Source: Brachypterus glaber (Eukaryota; Arthropoda; Insecta; Coleoptera; Kateretidae). Taken from it: a stretch of DNA of 64,000 nt. A program made the position numbers and the translations under genes. The stretch spans positions 49,335,365 to 49,399,364 of the forward strand of contig OY294047.1 of assembly GCA_958510825.1 (NCBI GenBank), in the 5' to 3' direction. Positions 11,066 through 22,451 of this stretch are shown in pieces; position 1 is the stretch's first letter, and every line of letters begins with the position of its first letter. The notes below the pieces were generated by a model, which saw only the letters and a program-made list of their open reading frames with translations, made no database searches and was not told where the DNA came from.

Positions 11066-11879
11066 CATTTTATTTAACTTGGCACTATTAATGTTTTTGA
11101 CCCACACATTAAATAAGTTTGCATCACTAGGAAAACGGTGACGTTTACTTAACTGATCCTTGCAAAACGGTACAATACACATTTTGTATTAGACATCACA
11201 ATAAAAGTTCGGTATAAAAGCACAATAAATTGCAAATCACGAGTAAAATTTCACGAGTAAAATTTCAATTGTTTTGACAGATATACCACCCCTCACCCCA
11301 CTCCCACTAAACAATCAAGTTCATATACAGCTGGCGCCATCGCTCAGTCGTACCTAGAAGCCAAAACACAGGTTCGGGTCCTGAATACTTTTCACGGTCA
11401 CGTATTTGACTTTCTCTTATAGTGTATTTCTTATATGGAATCAATTAAAAAGCATATAGGTGGTTAATAATTACAATTTAATTAACTTTAACTTTAAACT
11501 GCACGTGAGAGAAGTATAATATAGGGTCGTAATGGCTTGTTTTAGTAATAACAAATTATTGATATTTAATCTCATAGTAATAAGGGTTTAGTTATGATCA
11601 TTATTACCAAATTCAATAAATTTATCCAAATCAACAGCATAACATTTTAATAGGAAATAAAACAAAATTTATAGATTTTAATATATTTTTAGTATTATAT
11701 TCGATCCTAAAGATACGAAAATTTAATGGCCGCCGTATATTGCCTTTCATCTTGATAATAATTTTAAATATTAAATCTCGATTTTCGTAAACGAAATTCC
11801 TATTTTATAATTGATGGCGTTGACCCTTGTGGCTCGTATAATGTTCCCGAAATTTCGGGGTTGTCGATAATAAAGAAGA

Positions 11880-12834
11880 CCAGTGGCGTAACTTAAGATA
11901 CAATATTATAATTACTGCTCTTATTGAGATCTACCGATCTGTATAACTGGCGTATTACATATACACTTCGCGCAAAAATTAAGGGAGCAGAAAAAAATTC
12001 CGAATTTTTCGGTGATTTTTGACGAGCTGTATCTCAGTAAAAAATGGTGGTAGAGACTTTTAAAAAGAAGCATTTTGTAGCTCTAAGATTCTTGTTTTCC
12101 GATTTTTTAGCCAAAAATTTTCTGAGCGACAGTTCCAACGCAATTCAAAGAAATAGCGCAAAAAAAATTCAAATTTTTCAGTATTTTTTTTCTTGCTCTG
12201 AAAAAATTTTTTTTGATTAAGCGATCATATGGACCAGATAGCCTGTTTATTCAGCTTCAATTTAACGTTTGGCGATTTTCTCTACGCTAAATCCTTACCG
12301 AGATACCCGATTTTTAATGAAAAAGGATCCTTTTGTCCTTAATTAAGGATATCTCAGCAATCAATGGTCATACAGAAAATTGATGGGCAGTTTTGAAAAT
12401 TGAAATAAATTTTCTACAAGATTATGCCATAGTTTAAAAATAAAAAAAAAAATTATCCTTCACATTCTCTTCAAAAGTATCGAAAAAAGTCCCTTTTTCC
12501 CTTTCTTTGGTTAATCAACCATATCTTTGCTAATTTTTAAGGAACCGCTAATGTTGTCAGCACATTTTTTACCTCATCATACCCCCAATAGCCATGTAAA
12601 ATAATAAATCGATACATTAAACGGTTTTTCTGGACCGATCGATCAAAGTTAAAAAAAAAAATAAAGGAGCAAAAATTTTGTTTCTTAAACAATGTGTAAT
12701 CTGTTTAAAATGGAAAAATTGTTTTTTCACGACTTTTTTGACAATCCTTTTTCATTAAAAATCGGGTATCTCCGTGAGGAATTGGCGTAGAGTAAGTTAT
12801 TCAGATCGGTAGGTCTCAATAAGAGCCGTATGCC
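11880..12834. mobile_element. About 950 bp inverted-repeat element, hAT-like ends
   Basis: GCTCTTATTGAGATCTACCG (from 11918) is the inverse of CGGTAGGTCTCAATAAGAGC (to 12826), one mismatch. Outside these lie AGTGGCGTAACTT on the left and TATGCCACTAAA on the right. The interior holds the widespread phrase GAGCTGTATCTCAGTAAAAAATGG and an inverted pair around CGATTTTTAATGAAAAAGGA. The ends resemble hAT termini (CAGTGGCG), but no 8 bp duplication was found. Confidence 0.6.
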
Positions 12835-12847
12835 ACTAAAAACGTAA

Positions 12848-13045
12848 AAGAAATCTGAAATCGACACTTGCCGTCTATGCTCAGAAGCACCAGAAACAAC
12901 CGAACACATAAGCTTCTGCGAAGCCATTGCTCGCCAAAGGCTTCAATATCTAGAACAGGTATACCCAAGACCTGCAGATATATCCCAAGTAGCCCCCAAA
13001 AAACTCTTAGGCTTCTTTGGAAGCCTAAAGTTTGATGTGGACTAA
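12848..13045 (+). pseudogene. C-terminal remnant of a non-LTR retrotransposon ORF2
   Basis: Reading from 12848 to the TAA at 13043-13045 gives KSEIDTCRLCSEAPETTEHI, followed by SFCEAIARQRLQYLEQVYPR and a tail ending GFFGSLKFDVD. The spacing C-x2-C, then H and C, with TEHI, is the gag-knuckle-like CCHC seen at the C-terminus of Jockey/I/R1-type LINE ORF2 proteins, followed by the typical short basic tail. Upstream of 12848 the frame is stopped, so the reverse transcriptase is absent. The element may have been cut by the repeat ending at 12834. About 75 bases of 3' flank follow, ending in TATTGTATTGTA words. Confidence 0.75.
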
Positions 13046-13819
13046 ATTGTAAAGGGGATTCACAATAGATCTCATTGGTCGCAGTGATTTGAAAGGCAGT
13101 ACCTTGCCTCACAACCCCACTTATATTGTATTGTACACTAAAAACGCATTTTTCAAAATTTTGTGTTATGACACTGTTCTGTAACGGGTATGTATGGATA
13201 TGTATAAATACATATCTTAAAGCAGGCTTTCAGGTCCCACGAAATATCCACATCAAGAATTCTTCTATGGTTGCGCTACTGAAAAAGCTTCGACTCTAAC
13301 AAAAGATACAAAATTGCAAGTTTCTTGCGGCAGTAAAATGTGAAACTGCCTATAAAACATGCTAACATTTTAAATTGGCCTAACTTCGTCTTTATTTATG
13401 ATTTAAATTCCCAGTAAACCATTACAAATAGCCTGAATAATACAGCAAATAACCGAAATCTTTATCACACCTATGTAATAACATTTTAGCTGAGATTCAG
13501 GGGTGCACCCATGTGGGAGGGGGAGGGGTTGGAATTGGAAAAATTTACTGTCGAATTGGGAAATAGTTGGAAAAATTGTACGACAGAATTGGGAAATTGG
13601 TAGTGACAAATGCGTTTTTTACTTTTGGTTAGTTGGAAAAATTGTACAGTTGGGAATTTGGTTAAAGGAGAGGACCTTATTTTGTTTTTCCTTTGGTCAA
13701 CAAAATTTTCTGCCAGTGTATAGTTTTTTTTGGAATTCGGAAATTTCTCAACTTTTAATTGGAAAATATTTCAAATAAAAATTAGTACTTTATCTTTAAA
13801 TAAAAACAGTTGCGAATAA
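13046..13819. other. No recognised feature
   Basis: AT-rich DNA with a GGGAGGGGGAGGGG run near 13515-13530 followed by words built on TTGGAAA and TTGGGAAAT (13530-13680). These look like a degenerate short tandem array. No coding signal is convincing. Confidence 0.4.
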
Positions 13820-14170
13820 AATAGTGTACAGGACTCCCGGAAAATAATTCATCGGCAAGATCACGCAAGAACAGGGCCGTAAGATTTTTTTTAATATCAA
13901 TGTCAACAGTTTTTTTACTGATTACAATATTATTTAAATATGCATAGTTTTGTCAATTTTTGTGTGAAAAAGGGAATTATGGGCCACTAAATAGTAATTT
14001 ATGTTGAAATAAAAATACATCTGCCAAGCTTAGGAAATAAACATTAAATTTATTAAATTCCGTTACATAACGTTTACTTAGAACCCCCCCTCCCCCTGTC
14101 ACAAACTGTAACAATTTCTATGCCCCGCCCCCCCTAGGCGCGTTACGTAATATATGGACAGCCCCTTATG
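13820..14170. mobile_element. TTACGTAA-type dispersed element, copy 1
   Basis: Matches 57837-58165 in the opposite orientation: AAGATCACGCAAGAACAGGG, ATTATGGGCCACTAAATAGT, CATCTGCCAAGCTTAGGAAA, CCTAGGCGCGTTACGTAATA and the end GGACAGCCCCTTATG. A C-rich tract (CCCCCCCTCCCCC) lies inside. There is no frame. A shortened relative lies at 58445-58570. Confidence 0.8.
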
Positions 14171-14784
14171 TTAATGCAACATTCAAATTCGAAACATGTA
14201 TACCAAATTATTTTAATATAAAGTTTTACCCCGTATATGTTATTATATAGAGAAATTAATTACCGCAAACTTTCGCAAAATGGACTTTTGCTATAAATGC
14301 ATAAAATATTTCAAGTTTTTACGCGAGATACGTATTTTTCCGGAGGGCTTTTTGACAAAGTTTCATTTGGCACAGTTATTTATTTAACTCTTCGCTCGAA
14401 GAATATTGTATAAAATATTTTGGGGAGATCTATGATGAACAGAGTTGATACTTTCATTACTATAACAGGGTCGGACAACAGGAATTTTAAATTATTTCTA
14501 ATTTTTGGTTTGGACTTTTGGAATTTGTTTAATACATACATATGCCGAATAAGATTATACCGGGTGTTTTTTTTTTTTAACCAAATTTCTCGAATACTAT
14601 GCATTTTAGAAAAAAAAAATGTCGGACAAAATTTGTTTATTTTAATGGTGGAAACAAAATGGCGTATTTATTTTTTACGGATATTTACGTTTTCAAGGTC
14701 ATTTCAAGGTCAATATGTACAAACATATATTTTTTTACTGTCATTTAATTCCCCTCAAAAAAAAAAAAATATTTTGTAAAAGCT

Positions 14785-15110
14785 TTTTTTGATCGGAATT
14801 TCAGTTGCAGTGATAACACAGCCACACAAAATTAATTCCTATGTATTTTGAGCCGCTGAATCCGAATCTGAGGTCGAAATTTAAAAGTCTCATTTTTACC
14901 ATAACCTCAAAAAACATATCATATCATTGCGAAAAGTATGTTTTTGAGGTTATGTTGAAAATGGGAGCTAACTTTTAAACTCCGATCTCAGATTCGAATT
15001 CAGCGGTTCAAAATACATAGGAATTGACTAGTCAAGTCCGTCGGAGATGCAACTTTTTTAATTTTGTGTGTCTGTGTTATCTCTGCAACTAAAAGTCCAA
15101 TCAAAAATAT
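14785..15110. mobile_element. 326 bp palindromic element (ACACAGCCACACAAAA family)
   Basis: TTTTTTTGATCGGAATTTCA at the left pairs with the inverse of AAAAGTCCAATCAAAA at the right. Inward, ATAACACAGCCACACAAAAT pairs with ATTTTGTGTGTCTGTGTTAT. Further in, the CCGAATCTGAGGTCG and TTCAGCGGTTCAAAATACAT blocks pair. The centre has ACATATCATATCATTGCGAA. Relatives: 7870, 18524, 39410, 61700. Confidence 0.8.
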
Positions 15111-15289
15111 GGTTTACAAAACAATAAAAATGAATAATTTCATGATGAAAAAACGTAAATTATACTTTTAAACTAATTTTAATTGACATAAATAAAAATT
15201 CACAAAAAAAAAACTTAAAACATCGCATTTTTTAGCACAAAAAATTGAAAAATCAAAACTTTAAAAAATTGTTTAAAAAATAAAAAAAT

Positions 15290-15490
15290 ATACAGTCCAA
15301 TAAATAATTTTATTTGCTTTGAAATAATGTATTACACGACCCCCCTTTCCATTAAAAAAATGTCCCCATGCCCCCCTGCCACATTTTAAGAGCTGAAAGT
15401 TCAAATATATGCTGGAAGATAGTTTTAGTTGTCATATTTTAGATTCCAAATTTGAAGTCGATATCTTAACTCGTTCAAAAGTAAGCGGGG
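15290..15490. repeat. Fragment of the 8595-9178 family
   Basis: ATGTATTACACGACCCCCCT, CCCCATGCCCCCCTGCCAC and AAGTCGATATCTTAACTCGT, then CAAAAGTAAGCGGGGGCGGG parallel the right half of 8595-9178. The left terminal repeat is missing. Confidence 0.6.
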
Positions 15491-15760
15491 GCGGGGATAT
15501 AGTGTCCACTGGGAAGAGCGCACTACAGACAACGATGCAATTTTTCCATTTCAACGGTGTGTTTTGCTGGTTTGGTCCCGTCTGTTCTGCTCAAATAAAT
15601 TTTACCGCAGCCAGGATTGCTTACTTAGTAAATTTAATTTGTAATTTATATTTCATAGTCTCTGTGCCGTCTGTGGAGACACATTTAAAATCAGCGGAGG
15701 CATTGGTCCCCAGAGCTGCCAAAACTTATTGCTTGCAGTGTAAATGTATAAATTAAAGAT
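15491..15760. other. Moderately GC-rich stretch, function unknown
   Basis: Base composition is clearly less AT-rich than the surroundings, and a plus-strand frame runs 15409-15756. The first quarter of that frame is repeat DNA, and I see no domain, splice acceptor or conserved copy. It could be a remnant of a captured gene or an unrecognised transposon piece. Confidence 0.3.
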
Positions 15761-16017
15761 AACGGACCAATAAATGGTCCATTTTCTGGCCCATAGTGTT
15801 TTGTCTTTCGTTTATAAATAGTCAAAGGACTTTTCTGCATATTTTACTACATATGGTTCAGTTTCCTTGATTGAAGGTAGAGGACAAAAAGTGAGAATTA
15901 TAAAACTTCGGCTTAAAAAATCTGTCCGTATCAATTATGTGTCTAAAAGTAACATATTTACGTTATAATTATATTATAAAATATTTTTGAATCGCCTTCA
16001 TTGATAGAATCCTATTA

Positions 16018-16275
16018 TTATCGTAATTCAGGGTCGGATTCAGGGGGAGGGGAGGGGAAGATTCCTCGGGACTCGGGCCTCCGAGGGGGGCCCGGCGTCG
16101 ATTTTCTGCTTTTTTCAGAGGCGAAGACATTTTTGCAAAAATGGGAGCCCGGTAATAAACGGACGGACAGACGACAGACGGACAGACGGACAGACAGACA
16201 GACAGACGGACGCAAAAATATTTTTTACTGATTTCAATACATCGGCACTCTTAGTAGCACTAAGTGCCGATGTAA
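16018..16275. repeat. CAGGGTCGGATTCAGGGG terminus plus GACAGACGGACG tract
   Basis: CAGGGTCGGATTCAGGGGGA begins a G-rich block resembling one end of a hAT-type element; the other end is not seen. It runs into a GACGGACAGACGACAGACGG-type tract (16157-16212). The last part of the GACAGAC family follows (TTTCAATACATCGGCACTCT, AGTGCCGATGTA). Confidence 0.55.
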
Positions 16276-16689
16276 AATAGAACATCGTCGGTACAAGTAC
16301 ATAAAGGTATCTACCAGGCGGTACTGAAAGAAAAGAAAAATCGGCCCACCCTAATTTATAAATTAAACACGACTTAGAAGCAAATGGGCTATTTACTATT
16401 GCACAGCCATCTAGGGAAAAATGTCGGTAATTCATTTGCGAAAGAAATTGCATAATTTACTACGTAGATTTGTTCATGGTAATTTTTTTATTTCAGTGTT
16501 TTTTATGGCTGTGGTTAAAATGTTAATAATGCAAATGCAGATGTTTTATATCTCATCCATTAAAAATTTAGAATAAGTGAATTTAAATTATCATTAAGAT
16601 AAATTAGCAATAAATTTTGTTGATAGCGTTTCTATTTTCTGGAATAATTAAGAAAATTGTTTTATAACACTAAAAATATATAGCTTCAA

Positions 16690-17420
16690 ATAGAACTAGA
16701 TGAAACGTTGCAACCACCCTGTCAAAACATCGGCACTATTGTATACTAGAGCCATCTAGTTTGCAAATTTCAAACTAGGTGTTTTGTTTGATTTTAAATT
16801 CTGTATCTTTAAAACATTATATTCTAGCAAAAAACTGTATATAACATTTTTTATAGGGCTTAAAAAAAGCTCTTATTTAAAATATAATTTTTTGAAATCG
16901 GGTTATAAATATGTGACATATGCTAAAAAAACCTTTTACTGCTTTAAACGCCAATATCTCGAAAACAATGCGTTTTAGGAAAACGTTGTTTATAACATTT
17001 TTTGACTAATTTAAAATTATCTTTTATATAAGTGCTAAATTAACCAAATACAATAATAATTGCCTTAATTATAAACAAAAAACGCTAAAAATAGGAGTTT
17101 TACCCTATTTTTACCCCCTTACCCCAATCGTTTACCCCCCAAATATAATAAGCTCTTCGGAATGCGATAAGAAACAATATGCAAAAAACCGCAAGTCGAT
17201 ATCTCATGTAGAAATGTAGTTAGAGAGTTTACACCCAGACAGACAGACAGACAGATAGACAGACAGTCAGACAGACGGACGCAAATTTTTTTTTTATTGA
17301 TTTCGACTCAGAATGGTCTAAAACGTCGAGAAATGTGAAAAAAACGTGGTCAAATATTTTGACTTTTCGGCGAAGATTTCAATACAGCAGCACTCTTAGT
17401 AGCACTAAGTGCCGATGTAA
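16690..17420. mobile_element. GACAGAC-containing repeat, full-length single copy
   Basis: The left end AACTAGATGAAACGTTGCAA is followed by CCCTGTCAAAACATCGGCAC. The right end is CACTCTTAGTAGCACTAAGT then GCCGATGTA. The interior reads AATATCTCGAAAACAATGCG, TTACCCCCTTACCCCAATCG, a GACAGACAGACAGACAGATA tract (17233-17282), then TTTCGACTCAGAATGGTCTA. CATCGGCAC occurs near both ends. The same parts form the foldback at 358-1790; 24843-25330 is an internally deleted copy. Confidence 0.85.
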
Positions 17421-17586
17421 TAGTTTATATTTAAAGGAAGAGAACGATGTTTTTTTCTTAGATGCACGGGGTGAGAAACTCCAAAATTGGATAATTTGAG
17501 TAGGAAATACTTTTTTATATTAAGATTTTGTATAGGCTCAGATCCTGAATTTTAATAAAATCGATTCGAAAATTATTAATATATAA

Positions 17587-17822
17587 GCAGGGCCGTAGCG
17601 AAGAATATTTTGTGGGGGGGGGGATAAGGTCAACTTTTTTTAGCGCCTAAACAACTTTTTTCATTGAGTAAGAAGTTAATAATAAAAAAAAGGTACTCAC
17701 CTTTTCTTTTGTATTTTAAACCCCTGCAAACTTTTTTTTTATAAAATATGCAACTTTTGTATTTTGAATCCATAAAATATACAACTTTTATTTTGGATCA
17801 ATGAAATATACAACTTTTCAAG
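17587..17822. repeat. CAGGGCCGTAGCGAAG terminus and a 3-copy AT-rich tandem repeat
   Basis: GCAGGGCCGTAGCGAAGAAT resembles one terminus of a hAT-type element; no partner end is visible. From 17740 to 17822 the unit ATAAAATATACAACTTTTGT occurs three times with a spacing of about 30-35 bases and small changes. Confidence 0.5.
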
Positions 17823-17838
17823 ATGGGTGAGGGGAATA

Positions 17839-17996
17839 TGTTATAATTTAACTTTTTAGTTTTTGGGAAATAGAGCTTTGGATCTGACTAAAATTGTTAT
17901 CTAATTTTGCTGTGACGTTTCGACGATGGATTTTCGTCGTTTTCGAACAGGCTTTAATTCCCTATTCCCCAAAAACTAAAAAGTTAAATTATACAA
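17839..17996. mobile_element. 158 bp inverted-repeat miniature element
   Basis: TTATAATTTAACTTTTTAGT with TTTTTGGG at the left is the inverse of CCCCAAAAACTAAAAAGTTA then AATTATA at the right. The core contains GTGACGTTTCGACGATGGAT. No frame. Confidence 0.75.
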
Positions 17997-18523
17997 ATCG
18001 GGAAAACATTTCAATTTAATATAAGTGTTACAGTTACATATTACGTAACTACAATATTCATAAAACCTTCATATAAAGTCCATATTTGGAACCAAAATGT
18101 TTTGTTTAAATTGATGCCTTTTGTAAATCAATTAAACGATGAAATAGTAATGTTATTAGGTACATACTATAATTTATTAACATGCAGAAACTTGACTCTA
18201 TTATACACTAAATACTTTAAAAGCTCAATAAATTATTCGATTTTCGTGCATATTTGAACAATTTTATTAAATTTCCAGTTTCAAATCGGCCAAATAAAAG
18301 ACAGTTGGCACACACACCTCCGCAATTAATTTTGAATTCTTGGAAGTTTCAGTCACCAACACTTTTGAAAATTAGTCCGGGAAACAAGCTTGTATTTTTT
18401 TTCAAAGGGGAAAGGAAAATGAATGTAATTTTTTTTGTTAATAATCTGTACAAAGGTTCCATAAACCAACAAACTAAACTAACTATAAACTAAATCGATA
18501 TCGTTACATCAATGTTGGACTAG

Positions 18524-19104
18524 GGTAACAAAGCCACACAATTTTTTTTTAATATCCAGAAACTAGACCTATACAGTTTTATACTTTTGAAAAAGCGAAT
18601 CTGACCTCAAAATTGCTACATCAGATCACAATTTTTTTGTACACTCAAAAAAAAGGTGTGAAAATTCTTTAAATTCAGATGTTTTTAAGTGTAGAAAAAA
18701 AATGTGACCTGATGGAGCAATTCTGATCTCAAATTCGATTTAAGCTACCCCGAAAATATAAAAATGAATTGGTCTAGTCTCTGGCACATAATTTTTTTTG
18801 TGGGTGGCTTGAGCATAGCCAAAAAAAATATTCCAAGGACTAGACCAACGCATTTTTATATTTTTGAGGTCGCTGAAACCGAATCTGACCTCAGAATTGC
18901 TCCAACAGGTCACAATTTTTTTCTAAACTTAAAAAAGGGTGCGAAAATTCCTTAAATTCAGATTTTTTTTATGGGTAGGAAAAAATTGTGATCTGATAGA
19001 GCAATTCTGAGGTCAGATTCGGTTTCAGCGACCCCAAAAATATAAAAAATGCATTGATCTAGTCTCTGGATATTTAAAAAAAAATGTGTGGCTGTGTAAT
19101 TATT
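18524..19104. mobile_element. Double-unit member of the ACACAGCCACACAAAA family
   Basis: The outer ends GTAACAAAGCCACACAATTT and AAATGTGTGGCTGTGTAATT are inverted copies. The inside contains four related blocks of the type GAATCTGACCTCAGAATTGC and CAATTCTGAGGTCAGATTCG, arranged as two palindromes side by side about a central CTGGCACATAATTTTTTTTG. This looks like two elements fused end to end or one inserted in another. Confidence 0.75.
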
Positions 19105-19128
19105 TATACAGACAAAACTTTTTCTTAC

Positions 19129-19131
<3 letters not shown>

Positions 19132-19209
<78 letters not shown>
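19132..19209. repeat. (AT)n microsatellite, about 39 repeats
   Basis: Uninterrupted TA repeat of roughly 78 bases, starting 28 bases after the element above ends. Confidence 0.95.
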
Positions 19210-19210
<1 letters not shown>

Positions 19211-19716
19211 GTAATTCGCCTGACCAGTGAATAATTCGATCGTAATAAAAGAGTTTTATCTGTATATTCGTTATTTCTGGACCGATTTTATTGAAATTTA
19301 GTACATTTTATTAAAAATTTTGTTTAAAATCGGCCTAATATAATAAAAGACAAGAAGTTTCAGTCGCCATTGGTCACCAACACTTTTAAAATTAGTTCGG
19401 GAGACAAGTGCTTCATATACGATTCACTCACCGCAGTAGTGAGAAGATTCCAGCGCATGCGCACTGATTTTCTTATTTTTGTTTTGACGTATGCCATAAA
19501 TTATTTTAAGGTTATGTAACATTCTTTTGCAGAATTTTACAAAAATATCTACTTTTTTCTTTGCGAGCTAACAGTTTTTTTTTAATTGGCTAAAAGTACT
19601 CGCTTTTAATAGTATTTTTGTAAAAAACTAATTGCGGAATATTTATTAATAAACATTTAATTCTTAAAATATATCGCCTTCTAAATTCTGAAATATCGTA
19701 TCTGAAAAATGCCTCC

Positions 19717-19805
19717 CATTAAAAAAAGAAACACCAAACCAGCAAACTACCAAACCAAACCAAACCATTATTAACGTAAACCAACGCCCCCATTAAAAAA
19801 ATCAA
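19717..19805. repeat. A/C-rich dispersed repeat (CCAAACC type), copy 2
   Basis: AGAAACACCAAACCAGCAAA, CAAACCAAACCAAACC, then TTAACGTAAACCAACGCCCC and CATTAAAAAAAT match 5967-6040 with a longer CCAAA run. Confidence 0.55.
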
Positions 19806-20390
19806 AGAGAAATTCGTGAGTATTTTAACAATCTCTTGCTATATATTCTAACAAAAAAACTGGATTTTCCGCACCTAATTATATTCAAGACAGTAAGTTT
19901 TAATAATAAAACCTGATGCGCACCGCAACTTCTTTTATGCATGCCATATTCATATTTGAGAATATATTCTCCTTTCAAGCATACCATATTCTTATCCTTT
20001 CATATTTAAAGCACAATTTTGCTTTAATATATTATCTTCGATATATCCAAATCACACATACTTTTCTGTGTGTAGAAATAGCCTGTTCCTTAAAAATTTG
20101 TTTCAGAAAAATAAAGCAACGCAAATTTTGCAAAATGGCACTTTTCCTGGACGAAATATTCTACTGACATAAATCCTTTGCTTTAAAGGATTGACTTTAT
20201 TAAGTTTAGTAGTTTTTAATTAAACGTCGTAACTCAGAAACCATTAAAATAATAGTTTTAATAAGTTTATTCATAATTTATTTCCATCTTTAAAGCAGAA
20301 TTGGAAATTTAAGCTTTGATCAAATATTTTATGAACATTCTTAAAAAGTTAAGAAATTCTTGATCCTTACTCATATTGGAGTTGTTTTAA

Positions 20391-21337
20391 ATAAACCATA
20401 GAAAAAATGTTATCTCTCCAAAATATAAATTTATTGTCTATTAAACAAACATTACAGCGACAATTGTTTCGACTTTTTTAACATAAAGTCAATTTCAAGC
20501 TACAAATAATGAAAAATTAGGTTGAAAATGGTACAATTCCTTTTAGAAAAACTTACTTTTTAAATTTATAAACAAAATAACTTGAGTACACATTATTAGA
20601 AAGGTCATACTGACCTTAACTCTATTATTTTTATAAAATCTTAAAAATTTAAACAAAAAGAAAACTACAATAAGTTAAAATAAAATAAATTAATTAAATC
20701 TAAAATTTTAAATTGAATAAAAATCTGGGACATCTATCATAAAATAATCCAAACTATACTTCAAACAGACTAAAGGAATTATCTTTAAATTTCAAAAAAG
20801 GTAGATAAACATAAAAAAGGAAAAAGATTAATTTATATTTAACTTGGTAAATGGAATAAAATTGAAGAGGTGGCAGCAAATTCACATCAAAAACTCAAAA
20901 ACAAACCAAAAAGGGAACAAAATTTTTGGAAAAGTTTTTAAACAAAAATATTTACTCCAAAGATTAATGCTCTGTAAGGGGACAGGCAACAATCTCCGGT
21001 CTAACGTTTAAAACATTATTGTAAACATAAATGTTCAAAAAATCTATTTGTTCATTAACTAACCTATCCCTATGGAACTTTTTGTTGTACAAAATGGCAA
21101 ATTGTTCTAGCAGATCTGTAACTCTATCGTTCCTCGAAATATGCAAAACGCTTACTTCATTTTCATAGTCATGGATGTTGCACAACACATGGTTGGCAAA
21201 GTTGGACTTATAGTTAAGACCTGCTAGATCAACATTATTTGCACGTAGTAAAAAGTCCAAACAATTGTCGCTGTAATATTTGTTTAACAGACAATAAATT
21301 TATATTTTGGAGAGATAACATTTTTTCTATGGTTTAT
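20391..21337. mobile_element. 947 bp element with 81 bp near-identical terminal inverted repeats
   Basis: The left end (20391-20474) begins ATAAACCATAGAAAAAATGT and the right end is its inverse to 21337, with about three differences in 81 bases. It runs through TCTCTCCAAAATATAAATTT and ACAGCGACAATTGTTT. TTAA-like bases lie just outside each end (TTTTAA left, TTCTTAA right), but a clean duplication cannot be assigned. A minus-strand reading frame starts inside the right terminal repeat and occupies 20964-21309. High arm identity means a young insertion or recent conversion. Confidence 0.85.
20964..21309 (-). CDS. Open frame inside the 947 bp element, unrecognised
   Basis: The frame is open from a stop near 21310 to a TAA at 20964-20966, about 114 codons. 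The first ~18 codons lie in the terminal repeat, and there is no ATG near the start: the upstream part reads IYCLLNKYYSDNCLDFLLRA. The body has a mixed, protein-like composition, unlike random AT-rich frames, and ends with LNVRPEIVACPLTEH. The phrase RLVNEQIDFLNIYVYNN resembles short C-terminal tails of some retroelement polyproteins, but I cannot assign a family. It could be the last exon of a gene captured by the element, the decayed 3' part of its own transposase, or chance. Confidence 0.45.
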
Positions 21338-21389
21338 TCTTAAAAATATTAAAATATGTTTCGCTTCGTTTTATAATTTTTTAATTTAA

Positions 21390-21572
21390 CCCTTTACAGA
21401 ACACTGGTAAATATACGTTCCTATGTATTTTGCCTCTCTATCTCATAAAGTGTAGCTGGAACTAAAAGTGGCACGTAGATGTACCAGTGACAAAATGGGC
21501 TATAAATGGCCTAGTTGTCCAGCTTTGGCCAAAAATTTACTACTACTAGATGTACCAACGCTCTATAAAGGG
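21390..21572. mobile_element. 183 bp piggyBac-like miniature element
   Basis: The element is flanked by TTAA on both sides (21386-21389 and 21573-21576). It begins CCCTTTACAGAACACTGGTA and ends TACCAACGCTCTATAAAGGG, which are imperfect inverse copies. TTAA target sites and a CCC/GGG terminus are the known signature of the piggyBac superfamily. There is no frame inside. Confidence 0.8.
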
Positions 21573-21846
21573 TTAAACACTACTTGTTACCTAAGTAGTT
21601 GAGTATTTGTCGCTTTCCTAAAAAATTATCTTATTCAAAAATTTGGAATTATTTAAAATGTATCGTTGGTCGGACATAACGTCGAACATTTGTTTTACCA
21701 ATTTTTATTTTTTTGAAAAATTAAGCCCTTCTTTTTCGTATTTTTAAGGACTTTTTCTTTTATATGAGACCTTTAGTTTTTTAGTTAAATTACGGCCAAA
21801 AATTTTGACCTGGGACGAACGGTCGGACATAATATGTCCAGATTAA

Positions 21847-21991
21847 GGCATATCCACAGGCTCGCATAAAAAGCATAGTAAATAAGAATGGATACCGTGA
21901 TTGGCTTACAAGATACATGACGGCACATCAAGCCAATCACGGCATCGAATTCTTATGTAATATGCTTGTTATGCGAGCCTGTGGATGTGCC
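21847..21991. mobile_element. 145 bp palindromic miniature element, copy 2
   Basis: GGCATATCCACAGGCTCGCA at the left is the inverse of TGCGAGCCTGTGGATGTGCC at the right; the stem goes on through GTGATTGGCTTACAAGATAC. It sits between ATAATATGTCC and TATGTCCATATTAT, which are themselves inverted, so it may have landed inside another small palindrome. Confidence 0.85.
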
Positions 21992-22451
21992 CGTATGTCC
22001 ATATTATGTACTGACGAATTTGAAAGATGCTGAGAATTTGATCACTAGTTGTTGCATGTTCAAAATTTAGGAATCACTAGTTTTTTAGGCTTCAAGTTTT
22101 TATCTCATTTCATCTTTACAAGTATTTTTTTAGTGAAAAATGTTTTATGAAAATCAGGTCATTAAAACGTATTTTTAAAAGTAATATAAATGCGAACAAA
22201 ACTGATAACATAAACACAAAAAGAGTTAAATTGTAAAAATGTTTGAATGAATAGAATTTTAATTTAAAGAAAAAAATATAATTGGAGGAAAAACAGTGAA
22301 AAATGTTTCATAATTAAAATTAAAATCGACTGAAAAGTGCGTCTGTTACCCCAGGAGTACAACCGAATTTTCGAATAAGGTTGATATAGGAAGAATTATT
22401 ACTACGCAATAGTTTGTAGTATTTTATATTTCCAGTTATACCAACATATAT

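Noticed and set aside
10859..11182. 107-codon minus-strand frame
   Set aside because: It is the translation of the minisatellite (repeated LTELFRAG) with no other coding evidence.
15409..15756. 115-codon plus-strand frame
   Set aside because: Starts in a repeat fragment of the 8595 family and shows no domain or splice sites; kept only as a GC-richer stretch.
16001..16453. Frames rich in RTDRQTD or SVCLSV
   Set aside because: Translation of the GACAGACGGAC tract; same words appear at every copy of that tract.
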